Positions 20,485-23,096 of a stretch of DNA of 23,096 nt are shown here, in pieces. The notes beneath the pieces were generated by a model that worked only from the letters and a program-made list of their open reading frames with translations, made no database searches and was not told the DNA's origin. The first letter of the stretch is position 1; every line of letters begins with the position of its first letter. Position numbers and translations under genes: made by a program. The stretch is from Plakobranchus ocellatus (lineage: Eukaryota; Mollusca; Gastropoda; Plakobranchidae), in assembly GCA_019648995.1 (NCBI GenBank), contig BLXT01003724.1:2655227-2678322 (forward strand). Reading direction: 5' to 3'.

Positions 20485-20503
20485 AGCATGGACCTGTGAT
20501 AAC
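20485..20503 (-). other. Probable upstream non-coding 5' UTR exon (5' limit uncertain)
   Basis: A consensus donor CATGCT|GTAAGT lies on the minus strand with the intron starting at 20484. It pairs with the acceptor at 20344 to make a 141-nt intron. The exon could be a 19-nt micro-exon, since CTTGGCTCACCTCAG ends at 20504. Alternatively it could be the 3' end of a longer first exon whose transcription start lies further upstream, towards 20620. Confidence 0.5.
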
Positions 20504-20619
20504 CTGAGGTGAGCCAAGCCAAAAAGAGAGAAAGGTTGAGTTATACTACCAGCCAGACAGTTTGCTCACTCCTTTACCACACACACAGTAAACATGACCA
20601 GCCCCTGAATAATTGTAGG

Positions 20620-20880
20620 TGGGAGCAATGAGAGAGGGGGGAAGAGAAGAGGGAGAGAAGAACTATGGGAGCAGAAGGAAGAAGAGAGGTGGTTGGATTG
20701 TAATGGAAAGGAAGAAAGAGAGAGAGCGAGCTATACAAGAAAAAGCATTTAACACACATGGAGACTTGAGAGGTCTGGGGGTAAAACAGGTGATGGGTGG
20801 GACAGCACAAGACAAAATGAAAAAGAGTAAAAAAAAGACATAGAATGACATAGAAGGAGGGGGAGGGGGAGCTGAACAAA
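20620..20880 (-). promoter_or_regulatory. Pyrimidine-rich tract upstream of stathmin, possible promoter region
   Basis: Over about 250 bases the plus strand is nearly all purine (AGAGAGGGGGGAAGAG and similar), so the gene strand is C/T-rich, directly 5' of the predicted first exon. I see no convincing TATA box. Its position suggests promoter or transcription-start DNA, but a simple-sequence tract with no function would look the same. Confidence 0.3.
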
Positions 20881-21992
20881 CAACATTTGCAAATATGACC
20901 CCAGTAGACCCCCTTCCCTTAGGCTGGGAACAAGACTATGATGTCACTCAGATCAATAGCAGCACAGGAGAAGCCAGTGCCACAAGCATCAGAACACTAG
21001 GTATTGATTCTCCACAGGCCAGGAATGATGAGTAATCAGGCTGCATGCACAAACAGGCTCACCCAAATTCTCCATACTATCACAGAAGCACTAAAATGGG
21101 GTCGGGTTTGAGGAAAGCAGTGGGAGTTGACTCATTCTTACTGTGTCACAATAAATAAACTGCTAATTGCTTGCAATATGTACTTTTTGTAAGAGATTAT
21201 CATCCACAAAAATAAATGGCTTTATTTCCTTTCATTCTATCTGGAAATAGAAGCAAAAATTTAGTTATTTCTCTCATCTCCAACATTGCATTTGCTTTAG
21301 GGTTAAAATAGAAAAAAAGATGCACAAAAAAAAAAAGAGAAAGAAATTTTATGTCTTTTTACAGAGAATGAGTGATTATTTTAATGTGGGACAACCACAG
21401 CATTATAAGTTTATACATCACCAATCAAAAACAACAAAAATATACATATGAAATTTGATAAATTACCTCAACCCAGAGAGAACAATCAATTCCATTAATT
21501 ACATGATGAATGCATTGAACTAATTATTTGAGAAATATTTCAAAAGACAAAAATTTTAACTCAGATAAGGCTACCAAATGTATAAATTCAATTATCAGGT
21601 ATTTTAAAAAAAGCAATTTGTTTTTCTCAAACGCTTGTCAACTATTTTACCCACTAGATCTATATTTGCAATTACTTTCATAAAAAACAAGGTGCTCAAG
21701 TCCCTTATTCATTCATAGTTAATATACTATGCAATAATGAAAGAAAAGCAAATAGTCTATCAGACGTGGGGCCCTACCAGGATGATCAATACTCCTGTGT
21801 ATGTAAATCAGACCTCAGAGAACAGGAGTGGGCATTGGATGCAACATTTAATTATCTATAGCCTTTCACAAAAACACACCATTTACACTCTTCCAGACCT
21901 CTGGTTTTTGCAGGGAGAGCATGCATTATGCATTGATATACAAAGAATTCAGTTTAGCACTGCAGCTTTGGGCTTTGATCATTCATTACAAT

Positions 21993-22008
21993 CACACACA
22001 CACACACA
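21993..22008 (+). repeat. (CA)8 microsatellite
   Basis: Eight perfect CA units in the upstream intergenic region. Confidence 0.9.
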
Positions 22009-22360
22009 TGTACAAAGGAGTCCCATGCCTTTACATAAACCTTTAGACCTCCTATACCTTAATATACAGATATATTTGGGGGTGGAACAATGCAGGTGCA
22101 GATTTTTTTTTTTTAAACATTATGTTCAAGAATAAGTAAAAAAAAAAAAGTATGATATAATATATATAATATACAAATACTGCACTCCCAGACACATAAA
22201 TAAGTTAAGGATCCTGAAGATGCAATGGTGATTGAAGCAAAATGAAATGAATACAGTAAAAAAATACAACCACCAACTCAAACTTATAAGAACAAATTAA
22301 ACAACACTGAGTATACATAACAACATTTTGCCCATAAGGCTTTAATATCAAGTAAAAAAT

Positions 22361-22484
22361 GACGATCACAAATAAGATACCATAGATACTCGCTAAGCAA
22401 AGAATCATGACATCAAATATAAGTCTAGCAAGTATCTATGGTACCTTATTTATCCTTCTTTGCTCAGTAACTTTTGTGACGGTC
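22361..22484. repeat. Imperfect inverted repeat upstream of stathmin
   Basis: The inner arms 22370-22394 and 22427-22451 match at 23 of 25 bases around a 32-nt loop. The outer arms GACGATCACA (22361-22370) and TGTGACGGTC (22475-22484) match at 8 of 10, offset by an asymmetric insertion of about 23 nt on the right. It may be a foldback element. Confidence 0.75.
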
Positions 22485-23096
22485 GATTTTTATACTCAAG
22501 AATAAGTAAATATATACATGTATATGGCCGCCCCACAAAATGAATCAAGTTGCATACCTACCTCAGTGACTTGAAAAAAATGAAAACTGAATTCCAGAAA
22601 TAAAATTTATATTTATTAATTTACTTAGATTTTTGTTCCCGGTTCTATCAATGGCTTTAAATTTTGTTTAATGGGACTTTACACTTAATGTGAAGAGTAG
22701 GCAATCAATAATTACAAATTTCAAGTGTGAATACTGAACCTCTCTCAGAATCTTTGTATCTACATAGGGTAGGTGCACGATTGGTGAAAGACCATCTAGC
22801 TTGCTTGTATGGCAAAATTATTGATTGACCAAGGAGACAGCTTGGTTGTGTTTATATTGAAGTTTTGTCACAAAGCCACCCCAAATTAGTTTGATGTGTA
22901 GGCTTATTTCATTCTCTGTACCTACAAAAATCATGAAAATTGTGGTTACCTGGGTTATGTTGGAACCTGTGATATTTTGGCTCCATATCAGAGCTGCCAA
23001 CCCATCTAGCCAGCCAGGTGTAAGATTTGAGCCAAAAATATGTAAGATTACCAAAATAGTGCCCAGTCATAAAAGGATGTTTATTTAGAAAACCGC

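Larger units (their letters stand above)
20881..23096. other. Upstream intergenic region, no gene seen
   Basis: AT-rich DNA with (CA)8, short AT repeats near 22151-22181, the inverted repeat at 22361-22484 and a 15-bp direct repeat TCAAGAATAAGTAAA at 22126-22140 and 22496-22510. No exon with family resemblance was found. The last 300 bases are somewhat less AT-rich but unidentified. Confidence 0.5.

Noticed and set aside
20574-20879. Open frames on both strands across the purine tract
   Set aside because: Low-complexity sequence; the frames are artefacts of the A/G composition.
21737-22135. 132-codon open frame on the plus strand, the longest in the window
   Set aside because: It runs through a CA microsatellite and a T-run, has no domain pattern or splice signals, and looks like chance.
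22126-22510. The 15-bp direct repeat TCAAGAATAAGTAAA as a target-site duplication of a retroposed insert
   Set aside because: The A-run follows the first copy instead of preceding the second, which is the wrong arrangement for a LINE-mediated insertion on either strand.

Overview
The window looks like nuclear DNA of an invertebrate animal, most likely a mollusc and perhaps a gastropod. It is AT-rich, crowded with poly-A/poly-T runs, carries tRNA-derived SINEs and a decayed non-LTR retrotransposon, and has one intron-rich gene with GT/AG introns of 0.14-3.1 kb. Nothing resembles a bacterial operon, an rRNA or a CRISPR array. The mollusc guess rests on the style of the repeats and of the protein, not on a database search.

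The one real gene is a complete stathmin (microtubule regulator) gene on the minus strand. I rebuilt it from six coding exons: 20285-20276 (start), 17196-17030, 15796-15605, 14037-13885, 11175-11026 and 8989-8915 (stop). Phases agree at every junction and the sum is 747 nt, or 248 codons plus stop. A non-coding 5' exon probably ends at 20485. The protein has the stathmin regulatory N-terminus and a long charged helix. Vertebrate stathmin has one 64-codon exon followed by the tail; this gene inserts two more exons of 51 and 50 codons, each a diverged copy of the tubulin-binding repeat. All boundaries between repeat exons are phase 0, so each can be skipped without a frameshift. The gene could therefore make stathmins with different numbers of tubulin-binding repeats, a design reported for Drosophila stathmin.

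Layout from left to right: 1-254 is a poly-C edge and AT-rich DNA. About 255-1980 is a broken plus-strand non-LTR retrotransposon with reverse transcriptase and RNase H remnants. 1980-6190 is AT-rich with no gene seen. 6190-8914 is 3' UTR or 3' flank of stathmin and holds a tRNA-derived SINE. 8915-20343 is the stathmin coding span. Its introns hold a 24-bp hairpin, a MITE with 34-bp inverted repeats, a second SINE with a 9-bp target-site duplication, a two-N gap beside a C14 run, a G-quadruplex motif and a diverged tandem duplication. 20344-20503 is the 5' UTR intron and probable upstream exon. 20620-20880 is a one-sided pyrimidine-rich tract (on the gene strand) that may be the promoter region. 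20880-23096 is intergenic with an imperfect inverted repeat near 22.4 kb.
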